Shown: positions 1 to 12,516 of the stretch, piece after piece | How the letters are laid out: the number at the start of each line of letters is the position of its first letter | How positions within the stretch are numbered: position 1 is the first letter of the stretch | Source of the DNA: Solanum dulcamara | Taxonomy: Eukaryota; Streptophyta; Magnoliopsida; Solanales; Solanaceae | Direction: 5' to 3' | DNA: 64,000 nt | NCBI RefSeq assembly: GCF_947179165.1 | Contig: NC_077242.1 | Location: 39,079,597 to 39,143,596 of the forward strand | Notes under the pieces: model-generated | Databases searched by the model: none | Seen by the model: the letters and a program-made list of their open reading frames with translations, nothing else | Told to the model about the DNA's origin: nothing | Translations under genes and position numbers: made by a program

Positions 1-195
1 TAATACAAAGAAGAAAGTAAAGAAGGTTTACACTGTTAGGGCAGGAAAAGGAGGATGCTCTCGGAGACCCCACCTACTACTAATACAGGTTGGGTAGGTG
101 TATAAGGAAAGACCTTGAGCTCTTGTCAAAGAGCAAATGACTAACAATCCAGTGCATAACAAAAAAAAAACTAAAATGTAGCATTAAGTACTCAC

Positions 196-387
196 AGCTG
201 GAAACTTTGATTTGAAGGGAAAATGCGGAAGACTTCGATCTATGAATCCATCAGGAGCACGACGTCCGCCAACAGACTGCTGACCAACACATGCAATCAT
301 CTGGCTTATGTTAATTGGGGATCCTTTTGAACCACACTGTGACATGATTAGAGGACTATTCCTCCAGTCTAGTGCTTTCATACAAAT
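196..387 (-). pseudogene. NRPC1: NRPC1 pseudogene exon 16
   Basis: 64 open codons: [20 protein letters not shown], then [20 protein letters not shown], ending at donor GTGAGT. This is the segment that enters the bridge-helix region. The next exon lies outside the window. Bases 1-195 are intron with nothing recognisable. Confidence 0.92.
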
Positions 388-1872
388 CTGTCAAAAAGTT
401 GATATTCAGGCAAATTTGTTCCACCTTCCCAAATCAAAATGTGATTTGAAAATAAATTCTTAAACATCACAAAACTTATACTTCTGGGAGAAAGGTTCAA
501 GAGCAAATAAAGAGACTTCAAAGAAGCATGCCTTCTAACTCTCAGAATTAGATGCCAAATGACCACTCAGTTTATTTTTTCCAAAGATTGGTGGGACCAT
601 AAAACAACAACTTGCTTTAGAGAAGAAGATTTTCATTACAAGTTGTCACTGTCACTGGCTGGGCTCTCTTTTCTCCAGGTGAAGGAGAAGAATATAATGT
701 AAGAATACACATATAATTGGCCAATTTAAAGATATCTTAAAATGGTTTACGCTATTTGGCAAGGGTTTGTTCCAATGGCCCTCAACCCCAAATTCAAATA
801 AGCACAAAGCAGATATTTTCTAAAATGAGCTTGAATGCACCAAATTCTCCATCATATTCTATAAATCGAGGTTTCATGGCTTCAATATTGCTCAGATTGA
901 GCAGAAGAAACTTGAACAAAAAAATGACAACTTGGATAGGGAATTTCCTTTTACTTATCGAGAGGGGACTTGGCAATGTCAGGGAGATCAGGATTTAACT
1001 AGAAGATTTAGACTGGTTATGAGAACAATTAAAGAGAATTCAGGCAATGCACAATGAAGATGGAAAATGAAAAGAAAGGGCTACTAAGACTATAATCAAC
1101 AGTTGAAAACAATCTGTAATTGAACTTTAGAAGCTGGAAAAGGGCTATTCTTCCATAGCTGGCCATCAAAGATTATAGAGGGAAGCGTCCTACAAGTGAA
1201 AATAATACAAAGTAAAGGGAAAATGAGTATCTGAACCTGAATAGCATAAGATGTTAGGGAAAGATGGAAGTCCCTTGGTAGCCAGACGAGGTTAAGAATC
1301 TAATGCAGTGAATCGACAACAATCTGAAAGAAGGCTGCGGCAAAGAGGTGCAAATAAACAAGGAAAACATAAGCTCTTAGGACAGTAGATTTATAAGAGG
1401 CTGCTCTTGAGGATTATGTTTAAACTGGGCCCCTGGGTTTTGACGGCTTTGGTGCATACAGGTTTCCTTACACTTTACAACTCTTAGGTAACTGATGAAT
1501 TGAACTGTAACATCATCAGGTATGGTTTATGCAAATTGGCTTCTGGTGTTCTATTTGAGTTGCTATTACATGATCAGCAATTCCGTCAGCAGCCAAGAGT
1601 GTCTCTTTTCCTTCTATGATTACTGTTCTAAGTTCACAAGTTTAGCACTTAGCCTTGAAGTGTTAAATTTTTGAAGATTGTGGCTAAGCCCACATTATCC
1701 ATGTTTTCCTTCCTTATATCTGTCAGGGGAGCTAGGAAGAGATCGGAGATAGGAAGGTTCTACTAGCAAAAAAGAGTTTACAAGCAATAAACCTGTCTTG
1801 GATAGATACAAGCCCTACAGGTGAAGATTTTTAGAGAAACTAGCAGTAAATGAAAAGATACATAGTTCTTAC
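388..1872. other. NRPC1 pseudogene intron 15, no features seen
   Basis: AT-rich intron of about 1.5 kb. I see no exon-like stretch, LTR, TIR or tandem array. Short open frames here show no recognisable protein. Confidence 0.5.
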
Positions 1873-2107
1873 TTTTCCTATGTCGTCACGAACTTTATTC
1901 AACGACATAGTCACTTCAGCCTCCAGAGTCTGCGCAGCATCACAGCCAGGTTGCACAGCAAGCTTTCCTTCATTAAATTGTTTAATACAATCTTCACATT
2001 TCTTGTAATTTTGATGAATCTCTCCTTGTTTTTGCTTAACTAAGTTTTCCCCAGGTGTGACATCATCAATCCCTATGGAAAATCCATGATTTCCAATCCA
2101 CCGAGCA
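1873..2107 (-). pseudogene. NRPC1: NRPC1 pseudogene exon 15
   Basis: 78 open codons from ARWIGNHGFSIGIDDVTPGE to VRDDIGK, the HGFSIGIDDV block of the funnel region. Acceptor GCTAG, donor GTAAGA. Confidence 0.9.
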
Positions 2108-2634
2108 CTAGCAAGATATGAAAAGTGAAAAATCAGTGTTTTTAAAAAAATGAAAAGCGCAACAAAACGACAAGGTCCATGGTGCTTGAAGTGAAAAGAG
2201 AGAACTGAAAGTGTGTGCTTCTTTGAAGTGAGCATACAATCTGAAAATTCAAAAATACCAATTGCATATGAACTTAGTGCTAGAATAGTCAATTTGCAAT
2301 CAGAATAACTATGGCATCCAATATCCGAGGAAAAGACTTTAGAAAGCTTAAATAGTCAAATATCACTTAAGGGGAGAAAATTTTCCTTCGCCTACTGTAA
2401 CCAAATGGCAACAAGAAAAAAAATAAATCAACTCCAAGCAGAACCATCTCCAAGTAATAAGGACATAAAGTGTGTGGCATTTGAACTGAGTCCATGAAAA
2501 ATTGAAAGCCACTAATCATTTATTTCATCCAAAAGAGTTAAGGAAGTATACTCCTTTAATGACAGCTTAAAAAAGAACCTTCAGTTGACAACAAATGCAG
2601 AAGTAAATGGATGATCTGAATCTAACTAACGAAC

Positions 2635-2736
2635 CTCAACTTTGCAAGCCGATTCATGCATGTTGCAGCAGCATGGGACTTGTAGTCTCTCAGTCTCTCA
2701 ACAGAACAGAGTAGAGACCATCCTTATTTCCATTTC
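2635..2736 (-). pseudogene. NRPC1: NRPC1 pseudogene exon 14, 8-bp duplication
   Basis: Encodes GNGNKDGLYSVLLRD, then after a tandem GAGAGACT duplication (2684-2699) continues in another frame as RDYKSHAAATCMNRLAKL. Donor GTTCGT. It is separated from exon 13 by 8.1 kb of inserted mobile DNA. Confidence 0.82.
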
Positions 2737-2957
2737 CTGTTGTCATCTCTCACAAATAACAAGTACTGTTATCTCATTGTTTCTTACGGTCTTAAAATCC
2801 AAAAAGAACAGACCATAAGTCAAAAGGACCAATACACATGAGAACTTCGAATATAATCAATCAAAGAGCCCAAGAAAAGATTAAGGATGTGCTGTGCTAC
2901 CTCTAACATTAGTACATAAGGTGTCCTTTTACATTCTTCTCATATCAAAACAAAATA

Positions 2958-5371
2958 CGAAGAAGGGCCTAAGATACCCTTGAACTATTGAAATGGTACA
3001 AAAGTATCCTCCATCCACCTATTAGCTATCAAATATCCCCGACGTTTACCTTTAGGTCCCATATTACCCTTAGTTTTAACGGTCCCCCGGTTAAACACAA
3101 TTGATAAATTCATTAATGACATGGCAATCATCTATCGGTCACCATATAATTAACCTAAATTAATTTAGAAACCCACCCATTCCCAAATCAGACGTACCCC
3201 AAATTCATTTAACCCATCCAACCAAAACAAAACCTTTCCTTCCCGACATTTGATTTCATCTTCAAACCCTTCCATTTCAACATTTCGGCCACAATCTCAG
3301 AAAACACTACCTTACACTCATCCGTTATGCTAATTTAATGGCACCAAAGGCTGATGCTCAGATGGAACTACAACCGCAGTCTCTACCAGAGCAACATCCG
3401 TGGAGGCATTAGACTGAAAAATAAACAACGACAGACAATAAACGCACAAGACACCTATGTTAGTTTAACAATGTTTAATAACGAAACAATTTTGCCAACG
3501 CAATTTGTTGTCTGTAGCTAAAGAATATGATTTGTTACTAATAAATCTTGGACTATGGAGCACTTGGTGATTGCTGCACAAAATAGAATTTACTATATGC
3601 ATGTACTGGGACAATAAAACTGCAATTTACCGTAATTTATACAGTGCATTATATTTATTATCTGTAGCTACAAAACATAACTTCTCACTAGTAGGTTTTG
3701 CATCTTAAGGAGCAATTGATGCTGCAACCAAAAATAAAATGTACCATCCATGTATTGGGATATCAGAATTGCAAGTTGCTGTAATTTAATGTTGTTAGAA
3801 TAGGAATAGGAACAAGAATAATATATGCAATCCTACTTAGAATAGGAATAGGTATTGGAATAGAAATAGTATATAGAATCCTACTTAGAAAAGGATTGTA
3901 TTGTAGTGTCCTAGTTGGAAAAGGAGTCTAATCTAGTGTCTATAAATAGGGTCTCAATGTAATAATGTAGATACACAATTCAATAATATTTTTCTCCTAC
4001 ATTTCGCACAAATGTACTATCCATGTTTGAGTTTTACCCACAAGCACACTAGAACATGTCATTTTATAACGAAGAAATCCCTCACCGGCTGAAGGAATCG
4101 GGAAGAAAATGAAATGTGGCCGGAAATGATGGATTAAAGGGTTTGAAGATGAAGTCAAATGTTGGGAAGGAAAGGTTTTGTTTTGGGCAGATGGGTTAAA
4201 TGAGTTTGGGGGGTTGATTTGAGAATGGGTGGGTTAAATTAGTTTAGGTTAATTATAAGGTGACCAATAGATGATCGTCACGTCATTAATGAATTTATTA
4301 ATTGGATTTAAATGGGGGACCGTTAAAAATAGAGATAAGTCCCTCTTTTTTGAGATTCATACCTAAACTATTGGGAGTGTGAGTTTCATACATAAATTAT
4401 CACTTCTTAGTTTGAGAAACGCACCTCTCTTTTGTTCCACTCTCACCATGGTGTGTGGTGTACACTCTCTTTCATTTTAAAAAATTTGCCACATCACACT
4501 CTACATAGACAAAATATTCCACCTAGACAAAAATTAATAAATTCTTAGAATTAGTTAAAATTAAATATTAAAGTACTACTATCCCACCCTCAAAGAAAAT
4601 ATAAAATATTTTTATTACCCCATTCCACCACTTTTTCTCACCATACTCCCCCCCTCCCCCCGCCCCCCCAATTTTTTTTGTTTTATTTTTATTTTCTAAA
4701 TTTCTTTTATAAAAGTTTTTTAAAAAATTCTTATTTCATCTTTCCCCTCCCCCTTCAAATGATAATTTAGATATTATTTTTATATATTTTTTAAAAATAA
4801 TTCTACCCCGCCACACCTAATCCTCCGCTTCCAATTTTTTTCTCGTTTTGTGTTAAATACATACACATGAGTGAGAAAAATAACTTTTTAAAAAAATTAT
4901 TTCATTTTTTAAAAAAATATTTCATTTTTTAAAAAAATACTTCATTTTTAAAAAAAATAATTTCATTTTTTAAAACAAAAATTTCTTTTGGGGGATATAA
5001 ATACTTTAGTTTTAACTTTTACCTAATATTAATACTTTATTTAATTTTCATCAATATAGAATATTTTAGCCATGTGGCAAAAAAAATTCAAAAAATAGAG
5101 AGAGTAGAGAAAGTGTATTGCACACACCACTGAAGTATGTTTCTCAAACTAAAAAATGATAGTTTAGGTATAAAACTCACACTCCCAATAGTTTAGGTAT
5201 GAAACTCAAAAAAGAAGGATAGTTTAGGTGTGATTTTAACACTTATCTCTTAAAAATAAGGGTAATATGGGACCTAAAGGTAAACGTTGGGGCTATTTTA
5301 GAGTTAATAGGTGGACGGAGGGTAGTTTTGTACCATTTCCAATAGTTCAAGGGTATTTTAGGTCCTTTTTC
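2958..5371. mobile_element. Long-TIR MULE-like non-autonomous element (outer)
   Basis: The ends are inverted copies of each other: GAAGAAGGGCCTAAGATACC on the left, GAAAAAGGACCTAAAATACC read inward from the right. The inverted arms extend about 340 bp (2959-3300 and 4110-5371, the right arm being split by the inner element). The flanks are the direct repeat AAACAAAATA at 2948-2957 and 5372-5381, and a 10-bp target duplication fits the Mutator superfamily. No transposase is seen. The core (about 3330-4080) holds a diverged direct duplication of about 145 bp (around 3505-3650 and 3655-3795) and an AT-rich LTR-like stretch with CTATAAATAGGG. It sits in intron 13 of the NRPC1 pseudogene. Confidence 0.75.
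4332..5249. mobile_element. Nested MULE-type MITE (inner), 918 bp
   Basis: Inserted into the right arm of the outer element. Ends GAGATAAG and CTTATCTC are inverted, and homology continues inward (CATACCTAAACTATTGGGAG on both arms). Perfect 9-bp flanking repeats TTAAAAATA lie at 4323-4331 and 5250-5258. The outer element's left arm shows the uninterrupted site. Very AT-rich, no coding capacity. The 9-bp duplication points to Mutator-like mobilisation. Confidence 0.82.
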
Positions 5372-5478
5372 AAACAAAATAAAGAAGTCAATTCAGCATA
5401 ATCAGATATGAGATGTTGAAAGTTGAAACAACATAAGAAAGACATTTCACATGCTTACCAGTAATATATGAATGATAT

Positions 5479-5950
5479 CCTTTTTTATAAGGTAAATTAT
5501 TTTATTAATGTTTGGGAACCCTCGTATACAAGACGTATAACAAAAAATAGAGAAACCTACACCAACATATGTGATTCTCTACAAAAGTCGCCCACTCATA
5601 TGTACAAACAAGAACCTCATGGGTGCACCAAAAAGGAACTATAGACAAGAGGCTATTCCTTGCATGTACAAAATCACTCTTAACCCCTTCAAATGTTCTC
5701 CTATACCTCTCCCTCCACACAACCCACATAAGACCTAATGAGGCTACATCCCATGACTTGGGACTTCACTTTTCCCTTTGAATGACCACTTTCTCCTCGG
5801 ATGCAAAAGAGTTTAAGAGAACAACAAGATGCATGAAAAAGGATGGTAGGTTTGGCCAAGATTGAAGACTGGATAAATGCGGGAGTATACAAATTGCTAA
5901 TTCGCCATTATGAATGGTCGTTGGCTGTGATCAAACAAAAGGTGTTAAAT
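5479..5950 (-). mobile_element. L1-type LINE 3'-end fragment
   Basis: Read on the minus strand it encodes MWVVWRERYRRTFEGVKSDF and FWCTHEVLVC, typical of the C-terminal end of plant L1 ORF2, with a frame change near 5700. The 3' end has an AATAAAATAATTTACC-like tail and a short A run. Severely 5'-truncated and dead. The right boundary is approximate. Confidence 0.55.
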
Positions 5951-6504
5951 CCAAAATGCCAAATTCACTTATTTTAAAGATAAAAAGGCCCTAACCTCCA
6001 AGTACTATAATCTTACATTGAGGAGTACTAAAGAAGATCGAGCAAGCATGTTCTAGGCAAATAATATGGTGAAAGCAACATGGAGTTTATAACAAAGAGA
6101 CAGTCCCTGTATATAAAGATCTTATCCAGTCTAGCCATACACAGGGAGTTTGAATATTTCTTCAAGTACCTTTGCAATCCAATGAAAGCTCTATCAATTA
6201 ATCAAACTAAAATCACATCTTCAAATTATATCGGGATTACATCCCATAAGATTAGGTCCTAAGAAACCATTCTGATCATGAAATGTTAAAGGGAAAAAGG
6301 CAACTAATTTTACCATTTATTGCCCCTATCCCTGATATGGTTTCTCATTCTTCACCATCTCCTGTCCACTCCCCCCAAACCCTCCAACACCATGTCCAAT
6401 CACCTTTGCATCAGCATCATTTTGGTTATCTCCCTTCCACACCACGTCCATGATGAGAAGACTTGTCCCTCTTGTGCCTTGCTCCCTCATGACAGAAGAA
6501 ACCC

Positions 6505-8600
6505 CCTACTCCGGAGGCGAAGTCGGTGGTTTCGACGGCCAAAACGGCAACTTTTGAACGCCTTTATGCTGAACTACAAAAGAAAGGCGGGGATAGGAAA
6601 TTGTTCAGGCTAGCCAGGGCGTGGGAGAGAATGGCACGCGATGTAGATCAAATGAAGTGCATTAAGGACGAGCATGGAAAAGTATTGATAGAGGAGACCC
6701 TCATTAAATAGAGATGACAGTCATACTTCCATAAACTCTTGAATGAGGAAGGGGACAGAGAGATTGTGTTGAGAGATTTGGAGCATACAGGGAGGCGTCA
6801 CAATTATGGGTGTTGCAGGAGTATTACGGTCGAAGAGGTTAAGGGTGTTGTGCGTAGGATGCGTTGGGGAAGAGCGACCGGACCTGACGAGATCCTTGGA
6901 GAATTTTGGAAGAGCACGAGCTCGGTAGATTTGGAGTGGCTGACTAGGTTATTTAATGTCATCTTTAAGACGGCAACGATGCCCGAAGAATGGAGGTTGA
7001 GCGTAATGATCCCTCTATACAAAAACAAGGGGGATATTCAGAGCTGCAACAACTATAGAGGTATCAAGCTTCTAAGCCATACTATGAAAGTGTGTGAAAG
7101 AGTGGTGGAGATGAGGGTGAGGAGAGGCGTGTCTATTTCAGAGAACCAGTTCTGATTTATGCTAGGACGCTCAACTACAGAAGTCATCCATCTTATGAGG
7201 AGATTGGTGGAGCAGTATAGGGAGAGGAAGAGGGACTTGCATATGGTATTCATCAACCTAGAAAAGGCTTACGATAAAGTTCCACGAGAGATACTATGGA
7301 GATGTTTGGAGGCTAAAGGTGTACTTGTGGCGTACATTAGGGTGATCAAGGACATGTATGAGGGTGCTAAAACCAGGGTAAGGACAGTAGGAGGGGACTC
7401 AGAGCACTTCCCAGTTGTGATGGGGTTACATCAAGGATCATCTCTTAGTCCGTTTTTATTTGTCTTGGTGATGGATGGATTGACGCGAAAAATTCAAGGT
7501 GAGGTGCCATGGTGTATGCTTTTCACGGACGACGTAGTCCTGATCGATGAGACTCGTAGCGGAGTTAACGCTAAGCTGGAGGATTGGAGACATACCTTGG
7601 AGTCTAAAGGATTTAAACTGAGTAGGACCAAGACAGAGTACTTAGAGTGCAAGTTCAGTGAGACACCTCAGGAGGTTGGAGCGGAAGTTAGGCTTGGTGA
7701 CCAGGCCATCCAAAAGAAAAGTAGTGTCAAGTACCTTGGGTCTATCATGCAAGGCAGCAGAGAGATTGAAGATGATGTCACACATCGTATTGGGGCAGGG
7801 TGGATGAAATAGAGGCCCCCTTCCGGTGTGCTATGTGACAAGAAGGTGCCACCACAACTTAAGGGCAAGTTCTACAAAGTGGTGGTTAGACCGACAATGT
7901 TATATGGGGCGGAGTGTTGGCCAGTTAAGCTCTCTCACGTTCAAAAAATGAAAGTAGCCGAGATGAGAATGTTGAGATGGATGTGTGGACATACCAAGAG
8001 CGACAGGATTAGAAATGAGGCTATTCTGGACAAGGTAGGAGTGGCCTCGGTTGAAGACAAGATGCGGAAAGTGCGACTGAGATGGTTTGGGCATGTGAAG
8101 AGGAGAGACACAGATGCCCCAGTGCGGAGGTGTGAGAGGTTGGCCATGGATGGTTTCAGAAGAGGTAGGGGTAGGCCGAAGAAGTATTGGGGAGAGGTGA
8201 TTAGACAGGACATGGCGCAGTTACAGCTTACCGAGGACATGACCTTAGATAGGAGAGTGTGGAGGACCCATATTAGGGTAGAAGGCTAGTACAAAGGCTC
8301 GTTATTCTGCCTTATTAGTAGGCGCATTAGCGCATTATAATTTCTTGTGCTATGATTTCTGTTATTATCTATTACTTTCTGTACTTTCATTACTCTATTT
8401 TATCTGTGTCACTTCTGTTATTTGTTTTTCTCATATCGCTTTGAACTTCTTAGCCGTATCTGACCTCATTTTATGTTTCTATTAAGCCGAGGGTCTCTCG
8501 GAAACAGCGTCTTACCTTGGTAGAAGTCAGGTCTGCGTACACGTTACTCTCCACAGACCCCACGTTGTGGAATTTCACTGGGTTGTTGTTGTTGTTGTAT
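6505..8600 (+). mobile_element. RTE-clade LINE, 5'-truncated, dead
   Basis: One reading frame from 6526 to 8289 encodes the RTE polymerase: [83 protein letters not shown], then the thumb and [20 protein letters not shown]. Four in-frame stops break it (TAG 6709, TGA 6715, TGA 7153, TAG 7810) with no frameshift. The catalytic box reads FTDD where the clade has FADD. The endonuclease is absent. The 3' UTR (8290-8580) ends in a GTTGTTGTT run, the usual RTE tail. It lies in intron 13 of the NRPC1 pseudogene. Confidence 0.9.
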
Positions 8601-10841
8601 CCTTCTTTGACTATTTCTTTAATCCTACTAGTGCTATTTTTCCTCCCAAAGCAGTTGTAGTTACTTTTTTCCTACTTGCCTGATCTTTTCTTACCCTTCA
8701 TAGATTTTATTCAAAATCGGTTCTTCCTTATATTCTTTATTTTTGGTTAAGTAAATAATATTTCATTAATATAATATCAAGATGGTGTAAAAGTATATAC
8801 AAAGTGCATAAGTAGCTCAACAATCATATAGAACTACCTAAATTCATCTATACATAAGTAACGAAGACTTATTATACTTCTTACATCCTCATGCTATTTC
8901 AAACAACCTTATTTTATTGTTCCGGAATATACATAGCGGTATGGTTCTTTCAGCCATCATTCTTCGTAGCCAATTTTCTACAAATATTAAGCATTGAAAA
9001 TTTCTTAGCTGAATCGTGAACCTGCAACACATTAGAAGGTGAACTGTTTCTTGATTCTTTTTATACTCCTTATGTAAACAACTTTCTTATTTTTTCAAGT
9101 TATTCCTTATGCAGAACAAAAGAAAATGGTGCCTAGGTGTTTCACGCTTTATTCCAATCTCCAAGTACAATTTTTTTTAATTTTAAAGTCTTCATCCCTT
9201 TCCCCATCATCTTCATGTCTACCTTTCAATCCCTACCCCTACTGGCCATTCATAAAGCTTATTTAGGAACTCCTTCACCTCCTCCTATTCATAATACCAG
9301 AGAGCCCTCTAGTAGTAATCTCCCAAAACGATTCCCCCCTAGCCCTCCATGAAAATTTTCCAATATAATTTCCATGCTAACCACCTACACGAGCGCCTCT
9401 TTCAGGGCTTTTTTTTCCACTAAGAGTCCTGTCAAAAAAGTACTCTTTCACCATTATTAAGGGTATATCATATTTGCTCCGAGAACCAATTTCTTCCCTA
9501 CACAATCCCTTTTGACACACCCACTTCATACAATTCTGTTGCCTCTCCAATAAACCATCTACACTTTGCTCCTCTATAGATAATGATTATCACCCTTCTT
9601 CGTTCTTCTCCTCCTGGGTGAATATCTACAACTACCTCCCTAACAATGTCACATTGAATATAGATATTCTTCATATCTCTAAAACCCCTTCCTTGTAGAA
9701 AAAGTTAATATTTACAAGATACTAGAGGAAAATTGTTTTCCCTCCTTTTTTTCAGAAAAAGACTCCCATTATCTTTTATTAAAAGAAGTACCAAGAAGGT
9801 ACATCAAAGACCAACAACATCTATAGGAACATCCTGTTACATATTTCCTGGAGTTCCCAGAAATTCCAACCTTGTTTTGTTATGAAGAAATAAATTTTTT
9901 GAAACCTTGAGGCCATTCATTACATGTACGATGATGATAAACTTAAAATGTAGGAATCTGGAAAGATACAATTGGAGTTTTTGAGGGTAATCCTGGTGGT
10001 TTCTTAAGCCATCTTTGGGATCCCTATAAATTTAGGTTAAGCAATCTTTATCCCGTATGGTGAACTTAATGATGACCGACCCATAGGATACATGTGATGG
10101 AAAATGAACGGTAAAGAAAACTTACCTAAAATTTATTTTTAAATGTAAGTAGGAGCTGAAGTTTAGCCCAAGGCATTAGCAATTGAATATGTTGTAAAAC
10201 AATTCACATGTCCCCAAAAAAAGATTCATAAAAATAGAATTATCTATAATCTAATCACCCATATAATTTTAAATCTTGGGACAATGTCTAAGGTACTACC
10301 ATTCTACCAAGCGACCTATGAGCATTTCATTGGATCAAGAAGATGAAATGATTTGCAGGTGAAGGCACCAAAAGATCCAATTTCACGAGCAAATATATTG
10401 TAATATCATAAATTAGAGATAAGTACAGAGTGGGTTAGTGGAGCTTCTCCACCATGGTCACACCCACTCCATTGTGGTACTACTATACTAAAATTTTCAA
10501 CCCAGCTTGTTTCACTTTGTCCACATTTTTCTCCCCAAAAGAAGATTTTTTACTATCTTTTGTCATATTACTAATTTTTTTCGTCTCTTTCCTCACTGCA
10601 TAGCAAAGTGTCTCCAACATACTTCACCCCAGATGCAATGGAACAAAAAAGAACTTGAAATTGTGTTGTGTATTTCCCATGAAGGCATTTGTTTGAACAT
10701 TTAAATGAATAGTAAGATCAAACCAATAAAGTTTCTTCCCACGCATGAAATTCCACATGTACCATCAACAGAATCAAATTATTTAGTAAATAAGAAAAAA
10801 ATCATGTCAATTTCGACCAGGGGGCACTAAGGTAAACTGAC
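8601..10841. other. Intron stretch with possible L1 tails
   Basis: No gene. Two places, about 8741-8830 and 9765-9830, read like the antisense 3' ends of L1 elements (runs such as TTTCATTAATATAATATCAA, and GTACCAAGAAGGTAC). They carry no coding sequence and are only weakly supported. The rest is featureless AT-rich DNA. Confidence 0.3.
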
Positions 10842-11038
10842 CTAGTGTAGCCTTCCCGAGCTACCCGCTGATCAGTTCGCTATTACGGAAATAAGCAAAT
10901 CCATCACTTGGGCACATTGTCTCCCCTTTCCCACTGTAACTCTTTTCTGTGACTGTTAGATTTACGTAGACTCTCATCTTTGAACACGGACGGCAGTAGC
11001 ATATGGAAGAGTTGTTTCCCAGTCCAAAGCTCAACCGG
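10842..11038 (-). pseudogene. NRPC1: NRPC1 pseudogene exon 13, frameshift and nonsense
   Basis: Starts [11 protein letters not shown] in one frame. An extra C near 10992-10993 moves the conserved reading to another frame ([18 protein letters not shown]). In that frame the glutamine of SGQLGKATLG is TAG (10861-10863). The shifted frame meets its own stop, TGA at 10904-10906. Confidence 0.85.
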
Positions 11039-11147
11039 CTGTAAAAGGCCACCTCAGTCAATTGAAGATCCAAAGACAAGACAAGCAGTAAATTCTACTG
11101 GCTTAAGCATTTCAAAAAAAGATGGAAATAGAACTCAATAAATACCA

Positions 11148-11317
11148 ACAACAACATACATTTAATCCCATAAATGGGGTTTGGGGAGGGTGGGATGTAC
11201 GCAGGCCTTACCCCTACCTTGGGTGAGGTAGAGGTTGTTTCCAATAACACCCTCGGCTCAAGAAAAGTGTTTTCAAACGGGCTTGAAAAATACAAGAGTA
11301 AAAAGTTAAGATGAAAA
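11148..11317 (-). mobile_element. SINE or RTE-tail element with 18-bp target duplication
   Basis: Bounded by the direct repeat AGAACTCAATAAATACCA at 11130-11147 and 11318-11335. On the minus strand the body carries GAGCCGAGGGTG, AAGGTAGGGGTAAGGCCTGC and a GTTGTTG tail. These are shared with the 3' UTR of the RTE LINEs in this window, so it was probably mobilised by that machinery. It could be an Au-like SINE or just a short 5'-truncated RTE. Confidence 0.75.
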
Positions 11318-11350
11318 AGAACTCAATAAATACCACCAACTAATAAAAAA

Positions 11351-11698
11351 AGAAGGGAGTATGTAATGATTTTAGTTAGTGTTAATATCCATATTCCAGT
11401 TCAAATCAAATATCTAGGAAGAAAGATTACAGGCCAAAAGGCTTCTAAGATAAAAAATTCAATCAAATGATACTTTTTCAACTTTAGCAGTATTAACACA
11501 AAAAAGGGTCAAATGACACTAATAAGAAGGGAGTGTGCAATGATTTTAGTTAGTGTTAGTATACATATTCCAGTTCAAATCAAATATCTAGAAAGAAAGA
11601 TGACAGGCCAAAAGGCTTCTAAGATCAAAAATTCAATCAAAAGATACTTTTTCAATTTTAGCAGTATTAACACAAAAAAGGGTCAAATGACACTAATA
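11351..11698. repeat. 174-bp direct tandem duplication
   Basis: Units 11351-11524 and 11525-11698 align from AGAAGGGAGT to CAAATGACACTAATA with scattered substitutions only. No coding content. Confidence 0.85.
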
Positions 11699-12516
11699 GT
11701 TTCCTTTATAAGGGAAACAACCCTCTTCACTTACTCTATGTTGCCTAAGAATAAAATAAACAAAAGGATATAAAGAAAATAAGGAAAGAAACTGTTGAAG
11801 CAACTTAACTGCCCTCATCCTTTCAGTAGGCACCTCCCTCCAGAACAACATCCCCGATAACCCCTGTTCCCTTTTCTTCCTCTCAATTACACACTTATCT
11901 ACGACTTGGCCTAACATTATCTATATGAGAGAGAGAGCATTAGGGGGAAAGAAAGTATGGTCATATGTGGACTATTTCACCAACAATTTCCGCTACCGAC
12001 ATGCCCTCATGAGACACAGGACCAAAAATAACTAATTCCAGAGTATTCCGTTTTTAACAAAGGCCTCATCTTTACTAACAGATGGAAAGGGGTGCCAACA
12101 CATACTTGCAAAAGACAAAAAGTGGATATCAGCTTATGGTGTGGGTACAAAAGCTCAATAACCAGCAAATCCCTAAAAGGTTGTCGCCATAATGTAAAAA
12201 TGCAGGTTCACATATGCTTAACATTTGTGAAATGCACTTTCCCAGAAAGTGATTTATTCTTGATAACCACTGTAGTTCAAATGTTGAATGTGCAATTGCT
12301 ACTTTTGGATTTTTCAAAGTCCTGCCTGAACACTTCACCGCCTTGTAAAGCCTTATGTCTGCCTGACCAATCATCAAGATAGTTAAAGACATGAAAGGAG
12401 CACATAGAGGAATAGAAAGAGGATCATAGAAAAGAGAAGTATTCGAAAACGAGAACGTCATCAATCAGGCAACAAACGGAAGTAAACGTTCACACTCTTT
12501 CGAGGTTTAACCAAAC
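11699..12516. other. Intron sequence, nothing recognised
   Basis: Part of the intron between exons 12 and 13 of the NRPC1 pseudogene. A short GA run lies near 11928-11936. Open frames here lack recognisable domains. Confidence 0.4.

Noticed and set aside
1840..2292. Independent 150-residue protein on the minus strand
   Set aside because: Only 1873-2107 is conserved. The ends read through the introns of the NRPC1 pseudogene.
3790..4010. Complete solo LTR inside the outer MULE-like element
   Set aside because: It has a TATA-like word and a TGTTAGAAT start, but no matching target duplication or clear end, so it is mentioned only as LTR-like.
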